In this document: piece by piece, positions 15,985 to 24,045 of the stretch | Layout of the letters: every line of letters begins with the position of its first letter | How positions within the stretch are numbered: the stretch's first letter is position 1 | Source: Gammaproteobacteria bacterium | GTDB lineage: Bacteria; Pseudomonadota; Gammaproteobacteria; Thiotrichales; Thiotrichaceae | Direction: 5' to 3' | Length of the DNA stretch: 46,541 bases | NCBI GenBank assembly: GCA_018822845.1 | Contig: JAHJJD010000094.1 | Coordinates: 1 to 46,541, forward strand | Translations under genes and position numbers: made by a program | Notes under the pieces: generated by a model | Told to the model about the DNA's origin: nothing | The model's database searches: none | Seen by the model: only the letters and a program-made list of their open reading frames with translations

Positions 15985-18033
15985 TCAGGTGAAGTCCATG
16001 GGGTCCATATCGACCGACCAGCGTACACTTGAGCGCCCCGGTAATTTCGTTTCATTTGCTAAAATGAACTTTACAGCATTGTGCAGGCTTGCGCGCTGGT
16101 GGCTGCCCAGCAGCAATTGCGCACGGTAACGATTGGCGCGTTTTTCCAGTGGTGCGGGGACTGGCCCCAGCCGCTGAATATCGAATCCGCTGTCTGCCAG
16201 TTGCTGGCTTATATGATCCAGCAATTTAGTGGCTTTTTCCATACTGCTGGCGCTGGCGCGAATCAGGGCATGGTAGCCGAATGGCGGGAAATGCCAGCGC
16301 TTGCGTTCTTCCAGCAATTGCCTGGCGAACGGGGTATAACCGTGCCCGACCAGTTGATGCAGCAGGGGGTGTTGCGGTTGGCTGGTCTGCAAAATCACCT
16401 GCCCCGGTTTTTCTGCCCTTCCAGCCCGCCCGGCAACCTGTACCAGTAATTGCCCCAGTTTTTCCAGCGCCCGATAGTCAGTGCTGAGCAGCGACTGGTC
16501 GATGTCCAGAATGATCACTAGCGTCAGGTTGGGGAAATCATGCCCCTTGGCGAGCATTTGCGTACCAACCAGTATCAGGGGGGCGTTACTGCGCACAGTG
16601 GCCAGCTTGTCTTCCAGTTCGCCCTTGCGGCTGGTGCTGTCACGGTCGATGCGGACTACCGGGAACTCGGGAAAGGTGTTTTGCAGTACCAGTTCCAGCC
16701 GTTCGGTTCCCTGTCCCTGGGTGGTGAGTTTGGGATTGTGGCAGGAAGGGCATTCGGCGGGTGTTGCCTGTTCCGCTCCGCAATGATGGCAAACCAGCCG
16801 GTTGCGGCGGGCGTGCCAGGTCATGTTGACGCTGCAATGATGGCAACTGGCCTGCCAGCCGCACGAGGGGCAGAACAGGGCCGGGGCAAAGCCACGCCGG
16901 TTGAGGAATACCATGACCTGTTCCCCGCGTTGCAGGGTGGCGCGGATGGCTTGCAGGCTGGGCGGTGTTAGCCCGGCTTCCAGTGCGAACGGACGGCAGT
17001 CCTGTATTTGCAGGCTGGGTGGTTTTGCCACACCAGGGCGTTGTTGCAGGCGGGTATGGCGGTAACGGCCTGCCTGCACGTTATACAGCGATTCCAGCGA
17101 TGGGGTCGCGGTGCCCAGTACCACCGGGATATGGAGCATTTGCGCCCGTTTGACGGCCAGATCGCGGCCATGGTAACGGAAGCCTTCCTGTTGCTTTAGT
17201 GAGGTGTCGTGCTCTTCATCGACAATAATCAGGCCGAGTTGGGGGGCGGGGGTGAAAATGGCCGAGCGGGTGCCGATGATGATGTTTGCCTGCCCGCTGC
17301 GCGCCAGCAGCCATGTCTTGAGACGTTCCCCATCACTCAGGGCGGAGTGCAGGCAGACGATGTTTGCGCCAGGGAAGAAACGGGTGAATCGTTCCAGCAA
17401 TTGGGGGGTCAGGCCGATTTCCGGCACGACGACCAGTGCTTGTCTGCCTGCCGTGAGCAAGGGGGCAATCAGGCGCAGGTAGACTTCGGTTTTGCCGCTG
17501 CCGGTAATGCCATGCAAGAGGGTGGGGCGTGGATTGTCTGACTGGCTCCATTGCTGGATGGTTTGCAGGCAGAGCTGTTGTTCATCGCTGAGCGTCAGAA
17601 GATTACCCCCCATCCCCAGCCCTTCCCCCGCAGGGGGGGAAGGGGGGTTTGCATCTGGTATCGCCAGCAGCTTTAGCATGCGTGCGGATAGCGGTTTGGG
17701 TTTGCGCAGGGTGACGGGCAGGGCTGAGAACAGGGCTTCGCCTATGGGATAGTGATAGTAGCGGGCAGCCCAGTCCAGCAGTTCCAGCCAACTGGGGTCG
17801 GGTAACGGGGTTTCGTCCAGTACTTGCTGGATGGGTTTGAGTTCAAAATTCTCATCGGGGCTGGGGGGGCGTGATTCTACCTTTAACACCAGCCCGGTAC
17901 TGAGCTGCTTGCCAAGGGGGACAATGACGCGCGCGCCAATGGCAGGAATATGTTCGTTGGCAATGCCATAAGTCAGTGTAGTGCGCAATGGGCGGGGAAC
18001 AGCAACATGCACAATGTTAGGGTGTTGGCTCAT
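15985..18033 (-). CDS. priA: Primosomal replication protein N' (helicase PriA)
   Basis: 682 aa. N-terminal 3'-DNA-binding domain, DEAH-type helicase motifs (GITGSGKTEVYLRL Walker A, VDEEHD Walker B, GTATPSLES), a zinc-binding insert with four Cys pairs (CPSCGW, CHHC, CHHCG, CPSCH) and a C-terminal helicase half (VGTQMLAKGHDFPNLTLV). PriA reloads the replisome at stalled forks. Odd feature: near residues 130-143 the protein contains NPPSPPAGEGLGMGGN, encoded by a GC-rich palindromic repeat (17605-17650) inserted in frame between the N-terminal domain and the helicase core. Confidence 0.95.
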   Translation of the reverse strand: MSQHPNIVHVAVPRPLRTTLTYGIANEHIPAIGARVIVPLGKQLSTGLVLKVESRPPSPDENFELKPIQQVLDETPLPDPSWLELLDWAARYYHYPIGEALFSALPVTLRKPKPLSARMLKLLAIPDANPPSPPAGEGLGMGGNLLTLSDEQQLCLQTIQQWSQSDNPRPTLLHGITGSGKTEVYLRLIAPLLTAGRQALVVVPEIGLTPQLLERFTRFFPGANIVCLHSALSDGERLKTWLLARSGQANIIIGTRSAIFTPAPQLGLIIVDEEHDTSLKQQEGFRYHGRDLAVKRAQMLHIPVVLGTATPSLESLYNVQAGRYRHTRLQQRPGVAKPPSLQIQDCRPFALEAGLTPPSLQAIRATLQRGEQVMVFLNRRGFAPALFCPSCGWQASCHHCSVNMTWHARRNRLVCHHCGAEQATPAECPSCHNPKLTTQGQGTERLELVLQNTFPEFPVVRIDRDSTSRKGELEDKLATVRSNAPLILVGTQMLAKGHDFPNLTLVIILDIDQSLLSTDYRALEKLGQLLVQVAGRAGRAEKPGQVILQTSQPQHPLLHQLVGHGYTPFARQLLEERKRWHFPPFGYHALIRASASSMEKATKLLDHISQQLADSGFDIQRLGPVPAPLEKRANRYRAQLLLGSHQRASLHNAVKFILANETKLPGRSSVRWSVDMDPMDFT
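17605..17650. repeat. GC-rich palindromic repeat inside priA
   Basis: Inverted repeat CCCTTCCCCC (17620-17629) / GGGGGAAGGG (17635-17644) with extra C- and G-runs on each side. It belongs to the same sort of element as that at the ruvC-ruvA junction (24756-24800); both encode PSPP-x-GEG when read in the gene's direction. It is in frame and disrupts nothing obvious. Confidence 0.7.
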
Positions 18034-18531
18034 AGGCGAAGTTTAGCGGAAATACAAACCGGATGGAGGCCAGTTTATTACTTCCAGAGTTTAACCAAAT
18101 GTTCAAAAATGCTGGCAAGTAGCTGTTTCTCTGGAAGGTTATCGGGTTATTCACAAAAGCTGTGGATAACTCTGTGGAAGAACTGCGGATTATGCTCTGC
18201 AAGCCTTGTCTGGCGGGGTGTTTTTCGCTTTGACTAAAAAATATACCGATAGAATTTTTCTTTTATAAACATGTGGTTATGAAGTTGTTGAATTTGCCGC
18301 TTGACAAAAAAGCATCATTTGTGAATGAACGATGAATTTGTGGACAAGTCATAAAATGGGCTGGATAAACTGGATGTTTCCACCGTTTGTCAAGACTTGA
18401 TGTTCAGGGTTTTTTCAGTTTTAGGTCAATTTTTTTGCGGACAATTATTGACACGTAATCGATACGTCATCAGTCAGGCGGGAGGAAAATGCCAGCTTCT
18501 CCGGGAAATGGAGAAGCTGGCTAGCGTGCAT
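18034..18531. other. Gene-free AT-rich region with DnaA-box-like sites (possible origin-type region)
   Basis: About 500 bp without a credible gene. It holds TTATTCACA (18147-18155), a perfect inverted DnaA box TGTGGATAA (18161-18169), and two near matches, TGTGAATGA (18320-18328) and TGTGGACAA (18339-18347), with AT-rich tracts between and after them. A 15-bp palindrome-like ACGTAATCGATACGT lies at 18453-18467, and the pntB terminator closes the region. It must also contain the priA promoter; TTGACA on the minus strand near 18387-18392 is a candidate -35. No dnaA, dnaN, mnmG or parAB gene is near, so an origin is only a possibility. Confidence 0.4.
18491..18521 (-). terminator. Strong hairpin after pntB
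   Basis: A perfect 12-bp stem GCCAGCTTCTCC/GGAGAAGCTGGC (18491-18502 with 18510-18521) with a seven-base loop, about 10 bp beyond the pntB stop. On the minus strand it is followed by ATTTTCC, a weak T tract, so it may terminate inefficiently or protect the mRNA end. Confidence 0.65.
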
Positions 18532-19908
18532 TTAAAGTGATTTCATGTCACTAACCAGTTCATTCGCAACGGCTTGCCCGTCGCCATATAGCATCCGGCA
18601 GTTGTCAGCGAAGAACAGGTGGTTTTCAATGCCTGAAAAACCAGCGCCCTGACCGCGTTTCACCACGATAACATTCCTGGCGTAATCGGCGTTAAGGATC
18701 GGCATGCCGTAGATCGGGCTGTTCGGATCGGTGCGTGCAGCCGGATTCACCACATCATTCGCGCCAATGACCAGCACTACATCTGCCGTCTTGAACTCTT
18801 CGTTGATTTCGTCGAGGTCGTAGATGATGTCATAGGGTACGCCCGCTTCCGCCAGCAAAACGTTCATGTGACCCGGCATACGGCCTGCCACCGGGTGGAT
18901 GGCAAATTTGACCGTAACGCCGCGTTCCTGCAACTGCTTGGTCATTTCCCATACTTTGTGCTGGGCTTGCGCTACCGCCATGCCATAGCCAGGGACGATA
19001 ATGACCTTTTCGGCGAATGCCATCATGATGGCGGCATCCGGGCTTTCGATGGCTTTCATCGAGCCGCTGACTGCTTGTGCTTCACCAGTGGTATCGCCAA
19101 AGTTGCTGAACAGCACGTTGGAAATCGGGCGGTTCATCGCTTTCGCCATCAGTTGCGTCAGCAGGGTACCGGCGGAGCCAACCACGATACCGGCGATCAT
19201 CATGGCGGGGGTTTCCAGCACGAAACCTTCAAAGCCGACTGCGAGGCCCGTGAAGGCGTTGTAGAGGGAAATCACTACCGGCATGTCTGCGCCACCAATC
19301 GGTAGTGTCATCATCACACCAAACGCCAGTGCCAAGGCGAAGAACAGGAACAGGGTGAACATGCCGTAATCCGTGCCGCTGGTGGCAATGCCCAACGCCA
19401 TCCATGCGGCGACGATGAATACGCCAGCGTTGATGCGCTGCTGGTGTTTGAAGCGGGTGGGCTTGCGTAGTTGCTTGATGCCCTGCAATTTGCCATAAGC
19501 TATCAGCGAGCCGGAAAACGCTATTGCGCCGATCAGTGCGCCGGATACCGCCATGAGCTGGATGGTCAGGCTCATCGGCTCCTGCTTGATCAGTTCCACA
19601 GCGGCAATCGCGGCAGCCGCGCCACCGCCCATGCCGTTATAGAGCGCAATCATTTGTGGCATGTCGGTCATGGCGACTTCCTTGCCGGTTTTCCAGGCCA
19701 GCCCGCCGCCGATACCGATACCCAGCAGGATCAGGATGTAATTGCTGTTGACGTGCGGGTGGACGAAGGTGATCAGGGTCGCCAGTGCCATACCGACGCC
19801 CGCCCAGATGATGCCGCGCCGGGCATTAACGGGTGAGGACATCTGCTTGAGGCCGATGATGAACAGGACTGCGGCGGCAAAGTAAAAGATTTCAACAAAA
19901 AGGTTCAT
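18532..19908 (-). CDS. pntB: NAD(P) transhydrogenase subunit beta
   Basis: 458 aa. The N-terminal half has about eight to nine transmembrane helices. The C-terminal NADP(H)-binding domain III holds VIIVPGYGMAVAQAQHKV, HPVAGRMPGHMNVLLAEAGVPY and the VLVIGANDVVNPAA segment that closes over NADP. With the two PntA parts it forms the membrane transhydrogenase that uses the proton gradient to reduce NADP+ with NADH. It overlaps pntAB by 4 bp (19905-19908) and ends at a hairpin. Confidence 0.95.
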   Translation of the reverse strand: MNLFVEIFYFAAAVLFIIGLKQMSSPVNARRGIIWAGVGMALATLITFVHPHVNSNYILILLGIGIGGGLAWKTGKEVAMTDMPQMIALYNGMGGGAAAAIAAVELIKQEPMSLTIQLMAVSGALIGAIAFSGSLIAYGKLQGIKQLRKPTRFKHQQRINAGVFIVAAWMALGIATSGTDYGMFTLFLFFALALAFGVMMTLPIGGADMPVVISLYNAFTGLAVGFEGFVLETPAMMIAGIVVGSAGTLLTQLMAKAMNRPISNVLFSNFGDTTGEAQAVSGSMKAIESPDAAIMMAFAEKVIIVPGYGMAVAQAQHKVWEMTKQLQERGVTVKFAIHPVAGRMPGHMNVLLAEAGVPYDIIYDLDEINEEFKTADVVLVIGANDVVNPAARTDPNSPIYGMPILNADYARNVIVVKRGQGAGFSGIENHLFFADNCRMLYGDGQAVANELVSDMKSL

Positions 19909-20198
19909 GGCTTACTTCCCCCCTTGCTGCTTTTGAACATTTCCAGCATGCGTTCGGTGACGACGTAGCCGCCTACCGCATTGCCTGCTGCCAGTACTAC
20001 GGCGATGAAGCCGATCAGGGTTTCCATAAAACTTTCTGCCTGCCCCAGCGCCACCATGGCACCGACCAGCACAATACCGTGCACGAAGTTGGAACCCGAC
20101 ATCAGCGGCGTGTGCAGGATGACTGGAACCTTGGAAATTACTTCATAGCCGGTGAATGCCGCCAGCATGAAGATATAAAGCGGGATAAAACCTTCCAT
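19905..20198 (-). CDS. pntAB: NAD(P) transhydrogenase subunit alpha part 2 (membrane part)
   Basis: 97 aa from ATG 20198 (MEGFIPLYIFMLAAFTGYEV), which has GGAG at proper spacing; an upstream in-frame start at 20255 would overlap the preceding gene. Three transmembrane helices, with GYEVISKVPVILHTPLMSG, the conserved signature of PntA domain II. The enzyme is therefore of the three-gene type (as in Rhodospirillum rubrum), unlike the two-gene E. coli form. It lies 4 bp after pntAA and overlaps pntB. Confidence 0.92.
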   Translation of the reverse strand: MEGFIPLYIFMLAAFTGYEVISKVPVILHTPLMSGSNFVHGIVLVGAMVALGQAESFMETLIGFIAVVLAAGNAVGGYVVTERMLEMFKSSKGGSKP

Positions 20199-20202
20199 TC
20201 TT

Positions 20203-21330
20203 TTAAGCTCCTTCAACCAGTTGGCGGATGGCTTCGTTGGTGATCTGCCCGTCACGGGTCAGGCATGCGCCTGCGATGACTTCATCTTCGAAATCAGGTG
20301 CATATTCGCCGTCTTTCAGCATGGGGGAGAGGAAGTTCAGCAGGTTCTTGGCGTACATTTCAGAAGCGTGTACTGGCACCTGACTGGGGATGTTCAGCGG
20401 CGCGTGAATGGTCACGCCGTTGTGGACGATGGTTGCACCCGGTTGGGTCAGGGTGCAGTTACCGCCGCCATCAGCCGCCAGATCGATGATGACAGCACCC
20501 GATTTCATGCCGTCAACGGTGCTTTCCGGAATGATCTTGGGGGAAGGGCGACCCGGTACCGCAGCAGTGGTGATCAGCACGTCGGCTGTGGCAATGTGTT
20601 TCGCCAGTTCTTCCTGTTGCTGCTGCTTTTCTTCGGCGGTCAGTTCGCGGGCGTAACCGCCTTCACCTTCCGCCTTGATGCCGAGTTCGATGAATTTGGC
20701 ACCAAGTGATTGCACCTGTTCCTTGGTGGCGGAACGCACGTCATACCCTTCCACCACTGCGCCCAAACGGCGGGCGGTAGCAATGGCCTGCAAACCGGCC
20801 ACACCTGCGCCGATAACGATGACTTTGGAAGGGCGGATAGTGCCAGCAGCCGTGGTCAGCATCGGGAAAAAGCGCGGCGCAAGGTCTGCGCCCATGATGG
20901 CGGCCTTGTAACCAGCAACGGCGGCTTGCGAAGACAACACGTCCATGGCCTGCGCGCGTGAAATGCGCGGGATCAGTTCCATGGCGTAAGCGGTAATATT
21001 TCTGGCCTTGAGCGCGGCAACCCGCTCAGGGTATTTGTATGGCTGCAAGGAGCCGATCAGTACCGAGCCTTCTTTCAGCATATTAATTTCAGCTTCGGAA
21101 GGTGGTTGTACTTTCAGTACGATGTCAGCTTGTTGGTAGAGTTCGGCAGCCGACGGGACAATGCTTGCTCCGGTAAAAGCGGAATCAGGGATGTGCGCCG
21201 CACTGCCTGCCCCGGCTTCGATCAGGACTTCCGCCCCCAGCTTGCCGAGTTTGGCAATGACGCTGGATTCCATGGCAACCCGGCGCTCGCCCTCGGCGGT
21301 TTCTTTGGGCACAGCCACTTTGATTGACAT
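20203..21330 (-). CDS. pntAA: NAD(P) transhydrogenase subunit alpha part 1 (NAD(H)-binding)
   Basis: 375 aa, soluble. MSIKVAVPKETAEGERRVA is the conserved start of the alanine dehydrogenase/PntA family; IGAGVAGLQAIATARRLGA (about 173-191) is the NAD-binding Rossmann loop, and RAQAMDVLSSQA is the RQD-type loop region. It is domain I of the transhydrogenase, giving hydride from NADH to NADP+ in PntB. First gene of the pntAA-pntAB-pntB operon. Confidence 0.95.
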   Translation of the reverse strand: MSIKVAVPKETAEGERRVAMESSVIAKLGKLGAEVLIEAGAGSAAHIPDSAFTGASIVPSAAELYQQADIVLKVQPPSEAEINMLKEGSVLIGSLQPYKYPERVAALKARNITAYAMELIPRISRAQAMDVLSSQAAVAGYKAAIMGADLAPRFFPMLTTAAGTIRPSKVIVIGAGVAGLQAIATARRLGAVVEGYDVRSATKEQVQSLGAKFIELGIKAEGEGGYARELTAEEKQQQQEELAKHIATADVLITTAAVPGRPSPKIIPESTVDGMKSGAVIIDLAADGGGNCTLTQPGATIVHNGVTIHAPLNIPSQVPVHASEMYAKNLLNFLSPMLKDGEYAPDFEDEVIAGACLTRDGQITNEAIRQLVEGA

Positions 21331-21457
21331 ATTGTCTGTCTCCAGATGGATTGTGGTGAAAATATAGGCGGGAAAAGCGCGACCCGGCCAAAATAAAAGC
21401 CAAGTATAGTAGCTGAATATTAGAAACGAGTTAAATATCTATTCCGGGCAGGCGAAA

Positions 21458-21484
21458 GAAAAGCCGGGCATTGCCCGGCTTTTC
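21458..21484 (-). terminator. Rho-independent terminator after the OmpA-family gene
   Basis: 12-bp perfect stem GAAAAGCCGGGC/GCCCGGCTTTTC (21458-21469 with 21473-21484), three-base loop. On the minus strand the stem ends in TTTTC followed by TTTCG. It is well placed after the OmpA-domain gene stop at 21532. Confidence 0.75.
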
Positions 21485-21531
21485 AGGATCGGATGCAGAC
21501 TTCCCGAGGAAGTCCTGCCGATACGCGCAGA

Positions 21532-22122
21532 TTAGCGAGTGCCAGTAGCCATCACTTCTACACGGCGGTTGGCCGCACGGCCAGCTTTGGTGCCGTTGTC
21601 AGCAACTGGCTGGGATTCGCCTTTGCCGGAAGCCTGGATGGCAGCAGCAGGAACACCTTTGCCAGCCAGATAGTTGGCGACAGCGGCTGCACGCTTTTCA
21701 GACAGCGATTGGTTGTAAGCGTCGGAACCTACGCTGTCAGTGTGGCCAACAACGCTGATGCTGGAAACCTTGGCACCAGCCAGGCCACCCAGGAACTGAT
21801 CCAGGCTCGCTTGACCAGCAGGTTTCAGAACTGCCTTGTCAAAGTCGAAGTTGGCGTCAGCATTCAGGGTCAGCTGCTGGATTGGTGCTGGAGCCGGAGC
21901 CGGTGCTGGAGCAGGGGCTGGTGCTGGAGCAGGGGCTGGAGCAGCTTCGCAGCCTTCTGGCATGCTGCCATAAGCAGCGTTGACGCATTCACCGGCGCTG
22001 TTTTTGACAGCTTCGCCAGCACTGTTTTGTACATATTTTCCATCTTCTGCATAAGCAGTAGTAGCCATCATGGCGGCCATCATGGCGGCAATGCTGATGC
22101 CTGCAACTTTCTTCAGAGTCAT
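21532..22122 (-). CDS. OmpA-family outer-membrane/peptidoglycan-binding protein
   Basis: 196 aa from ATG 22122, chosen because AAGGAGATCACA precedes it and a signal peptide follows (MTLKKVAGISIAAMMAAM ... AYA). The mature part has a small module with two cysteines (GECVNAAYGSMPEGC), an Ala-Pro repeat hinge, and a C-terminal OmpA domain (about 85-190) with VVGHTDSVGSDAYNQSLSEK and NRRVEV, the peptidoglycan-binding signature. It probably anchors the outer envelope to the cell wall. It lacks a full eight-strand beta-barrel, so it is not a classical porin. A paralogue of its N-terminal half lies upstream. Confidence 0.87.
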   Translation of the reverse strand: MTLKKVAGISIAAMMAAMMATTAYAEDGKYVQNSAGEAVKNSAGECVNAAYGSMPEGCEAAPAPAPAPAPAPAPAPAPAPIQQLTLNADANFDFDKAVLKPAGQASLDQFLGGLAGAKVSSISVVGHTDSVGSDAYNQSLSEKRAAAVANYLAGKGVPAAAIQASGKGESQPVADNGTKAGRAANRRVEVMATGTR

Positions 22123-22317
22123 TGTGATCTCCTTAAGCCTGGTTTTGAGTTTAACTTTTGTCGGGATATAACCTGATATTCCACTGCATAGTGTGGCATT
22201 ACGGATACCAGATTGTCTATAGTGTCTTAAATATACAACAAACTCCACGATTATAGGTTAATTTTGTATTAAGTTCCTATAGTCTGGGTGAATTTTCTTG
22301 TAAGTCAAACAACATAA

Positions 22318-22336
22318 CCCCCGCCAACTGCGGGGA
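22318..22336 (-). terminator. Hairpin after the short paralogue gene
   Basis: Stem CCCCGC/GCGGGG (22319-22324 with 22330-22335), five-base loop. On the minus strand it is followed by GTTATGTTGTTT, a moderately T-rich tract. It lies about 50 bp past the stop at 22383. Confidence 0.5.
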
Positions 22337-22382
22337 TCATGCTGTGGTATGCGTCTGGGGAGGCGCATGAGCAGGCAGAGTG

Positions 22383-22706
22383 TTATTTCTGATACTGCTG
22401 CATGGTGGTGCGTGAAGCCGGATCCATCTGAACAGCGCCCTTGTAGTTGCCTTTCGCTTTCACTTTAGGCACGGCAGGAATGTGGGCGCGAGGGGTTGGT
22501 GCCGCCGCTGGTGCTGCTGGTGCTGGAGGGGCTGCTTCACAGCCTTCTGGAGAGAAGCCAAATTGCGCCTGTACGCATTCGTCGCTACTGTTTTTGACCA
22601 CATCGCCGTTGCTGTTCTTGACGACTTTCATGTCGGCTGCATTGGCACTGGCGGCAATAGCCATCAGGGCGGCAAAGCTGATGCCTGCAATCGTTTTCAG
22701 AGTCAT
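22383..22706 (-). CDS. Short secreted paralogue of the OmpA-family protein, without OmpA domain
   Basis: 107 aa from ATG 22706, preceded by AAGGAGATTACC, almost the same leader as the neighbouring ompA-like gene. Signal peptide MTLKTIAGISFAALMAIA ... NAA, then KNSNGDVVKNSSDECVQAQFG and FSPEGCEAAP, clearly related to the N-terminal module of that gene. An Ala/Pro hinge follows, then a unique basic tail ending DPASRTTMQQYQK where the OmpA domain should be. It looks like a duplication in which the OmpA domain was lost or replaced. Function unknown; exported by the signal peptide. Confidence 0.8.
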   Translation of the reverse strand: MTLKTIAGISFAALMAIAASANAADMKVVKNSNGDVVKNSSDECVQAQFGFSPEGCEAAPPAPAAPAAAPTPRAHIPAVPKVKAKGNYKGAVQMDPASRTTMQQYQK

Positions 22707-22858
22707 GGTAATCTCCTTGCAAAGTTTGATTTTGCGTTCAACGTTGAATCTTGCCTTATTTCCACCCGTGGTATTTATACAACACCTGTGTATATCACAC
22801 GACAGATGCACAATACGACACCGGTAAATATGATGCAAGGTTAAAAAGGGTAAATGAC

Positions 22859-23656
22859 ATGCCAATCAATGAGCTGCTATCCATCATGGCACATCTGCGC
22901 GACCCACAGAACGGCTGCCCGTGGGACATCAAGCAAACCTGGCAGAGCATTATTCCCCATACGCTGGAGGAGGTTTACGAGGTGGCTGACGCCATCGACC
23001 GGAATGATGCCACCGCGTTGTGTGATGAATTGGGTGATTTGCTGTTCCAGATCGTGTTTCTGGCACAAATTGCGAGTGAGCAGGGCTTGTTCGATTTCCA
23101 TGATGTGGCGCGCGGGGTTGCGGGCAAGATGGTGCGACGGCATCCGCATGTATTCGGCGACACTGTTTTCGCTAGTGAGCAAGAGCAAAAGCAGGCATGG
23201 GAGAGCATCAAGCAGGCGGAGCGCACCGAGAAAGATGCATCTGGCCATTTTTTCGATGGCATACCCCAGGCGATGCCTGCCTTGCGCCGCAGCCAGAAAA
23301 TACAGCAGCGGGCTGCAAGGGTTGGTTTCGATTGGGAGCATTGGGGGCAGGTCATTCCCAAGATACTTGAGGAGCTGGATGAAGTCCGCGCAGCTGTAGG
23401 CAATGGTGAATCATCCACGCGCATTGAGGAGGAGGTCGGCGATGTCCTGATGGGGGCGACCAATCTGGCAAGATTGCTGGGGGTAAATGCAGAAAATGCC
23501 TTGCGTGTTTCCAATCGCAAGTTCGAGCAGCGTTTCCTGCAGGTGGAGGCATTATTGTTGACAGAGGGCATTTCCCTGGATGAGGCAAGCCTGGTGCAAA
23601 TGGAAAATGCCTGGGAAGTAGCCAAGAAAGAAGAAAAAGGGATGAACGGTAGTTAA
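22859..23656 (+). CDS. mazG: Nucleoside triphosphate pyrophosphohydrolase MazG
   Basis: 265 aa from ATG 22859 (MPINELLSIMAHLRDPQNGC), with AAAAAGGG upstream; the open frame begins earlier but without conserved sequence. Two MazG domains: the first with CPWDIKQTWQSIIPHTLEE and the metal motif ELGDLLFQIVF, and VRRHPHVFGD; the second with EELDEVRAAV and EEVGDVLMGATNLARLL. It hydrolyses NTPs to NMP and PPi, cleaning the pool and tuning ppGpp. Length fits E. coli MazG. It is transcribed alone, convergent with the candidate small RNA. Confidence 0.93.
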   Translation: MPINELLSIMAHLRDPQNGCPWDIKQTWQSIIPHTLEEVYEVADAIDRNDATALCDELGDLLFQIVFLAQIASEQGLFDFHDVARGVAGKMVRRHPHVFGDTVFASEQEQKQAWESIKQAERTEKDASGHFFDGIPQAMPALRRSQKIQQRAARVGFDWEHWGQVIPKILEELDEVRAAVGNGESSTRIEEEVGDVLMGATNLARLLGVNAENALRVSNRKFEQRFLQVEALLLTEGISLDEASLVQMENAWEVAKKEEKGMNGS

Positions 23657-23663
23657 GTTGGCT

Positions 23664-23693
23664 TAAAAAACAAAGCCCCCGACGAACGGGGGC
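23664..23693 (-). terminator. Rho-independent terminator of the candidate small RNA
   Basis: Minus-strand stem GCCCCCG/CGGGGGC (pairs 23675-23681 with 23687-23693), loop of five, followed by TTTGTTTTTT. The T tract exists only in the minus direction, so it cannot be the mazG terminator. No minus-strand protein gene ends near it; ruvA stops 450 bp upstream. Confidence 0.75.
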
Positions 23694-23955
23694 AGTCAAC
23701 ACGGGCAAAAGTTATTATTATTGTGTTTATTGTTGTTGTTAGCTGGTTTGCATCTGCCCCTCTGGGGCTGCCCTCTGTGGTAAACCGATCCCCCTGCGGA
23801 CAGGGGGCTTCGTAGGGCAAGCAGCAACTTATTGTTATGATTGTTTATGGCTGCTTTCTGCCTCTTGGGCTTGCTGATAAATCTTTCCTTAACCCTTTCT
23901 TATTATTGTTGTCGTCCCTTGCAGACCTTCAAGTCTTTGCTGTCTCAGTCTGTGC
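23664..23955 (-). ncRNA. Candidate sigma-54-dependent small RNA with A-rich (AANAANAA) motifs, CrcZ-like
   Basis: About 290 nt, from the start predicted by the sigma-54 promoter (+1 near 23954) to the terminator. No open frame of note. In RNA sense it contains AACAATAATAAGAA (23895-23911), ATAAACAATCATAACAATAAG (split at about 23827-23849), and AACAACAACAATAA plus AATAATAATAA (23711-23741), separated by hairpins: AGACTT/AGGTCT (23923-23936), CCCCCTG/CAGGGGG (23790-23807) and GCCCC/GGGGC (23756-23768). Repeated AANAANAA motifs and a sigma-54 promoter are the known hallmarks of the Pseudomonas CrcZ/CrcY/CrcX RNAs, which titrate Hfq-Crc. Sequence homology to them is not claimed; similar design is. 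Confidence 0.6.
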
Positions 23956-23962
23956 AAGAGTT

Positions 23963-23981
23963 ACTGCAACCCTCGTGCCAA
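23963..23981 (-). promoter_or_regulatory. Sigma-54 (-24/-12) promoter
   Basis: Minus strand reads TTGGCACGAGGGTTGCAGT. It fits the sigma-54 consensus YTGGCACGrNNNTTGCW at every fixed position, with exactly 12 bp between the -24 G (23978) and the -12 C (23966). Predicted start near 23954. Nothing but the RNA described above lies downstream. Confidence 0.75.
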
Positions 23982-24008
23982 CTTCCAGTCTTGTTGCTTA
24001 AGATTGTG

Positions 24009-24039
24009 ATTTATATAATTTATTTTCAATTATATAAAT
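24009..24039. repeat. AT-only inverted repeat upstream of the sigma-54 promoter
   Basis: ATTTATATAATT (24009-24020) and AATTATATAAAT (24028-24039) are perfect inverted copies with a seven-base spacer. It lies between the promoter and the TGACA/TGTCA boxes, where bending DNA would help an enhancer-bound activator reach the polymerase. Confidence 0.6.
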
Positions 24040-24045
24040 TTATTA

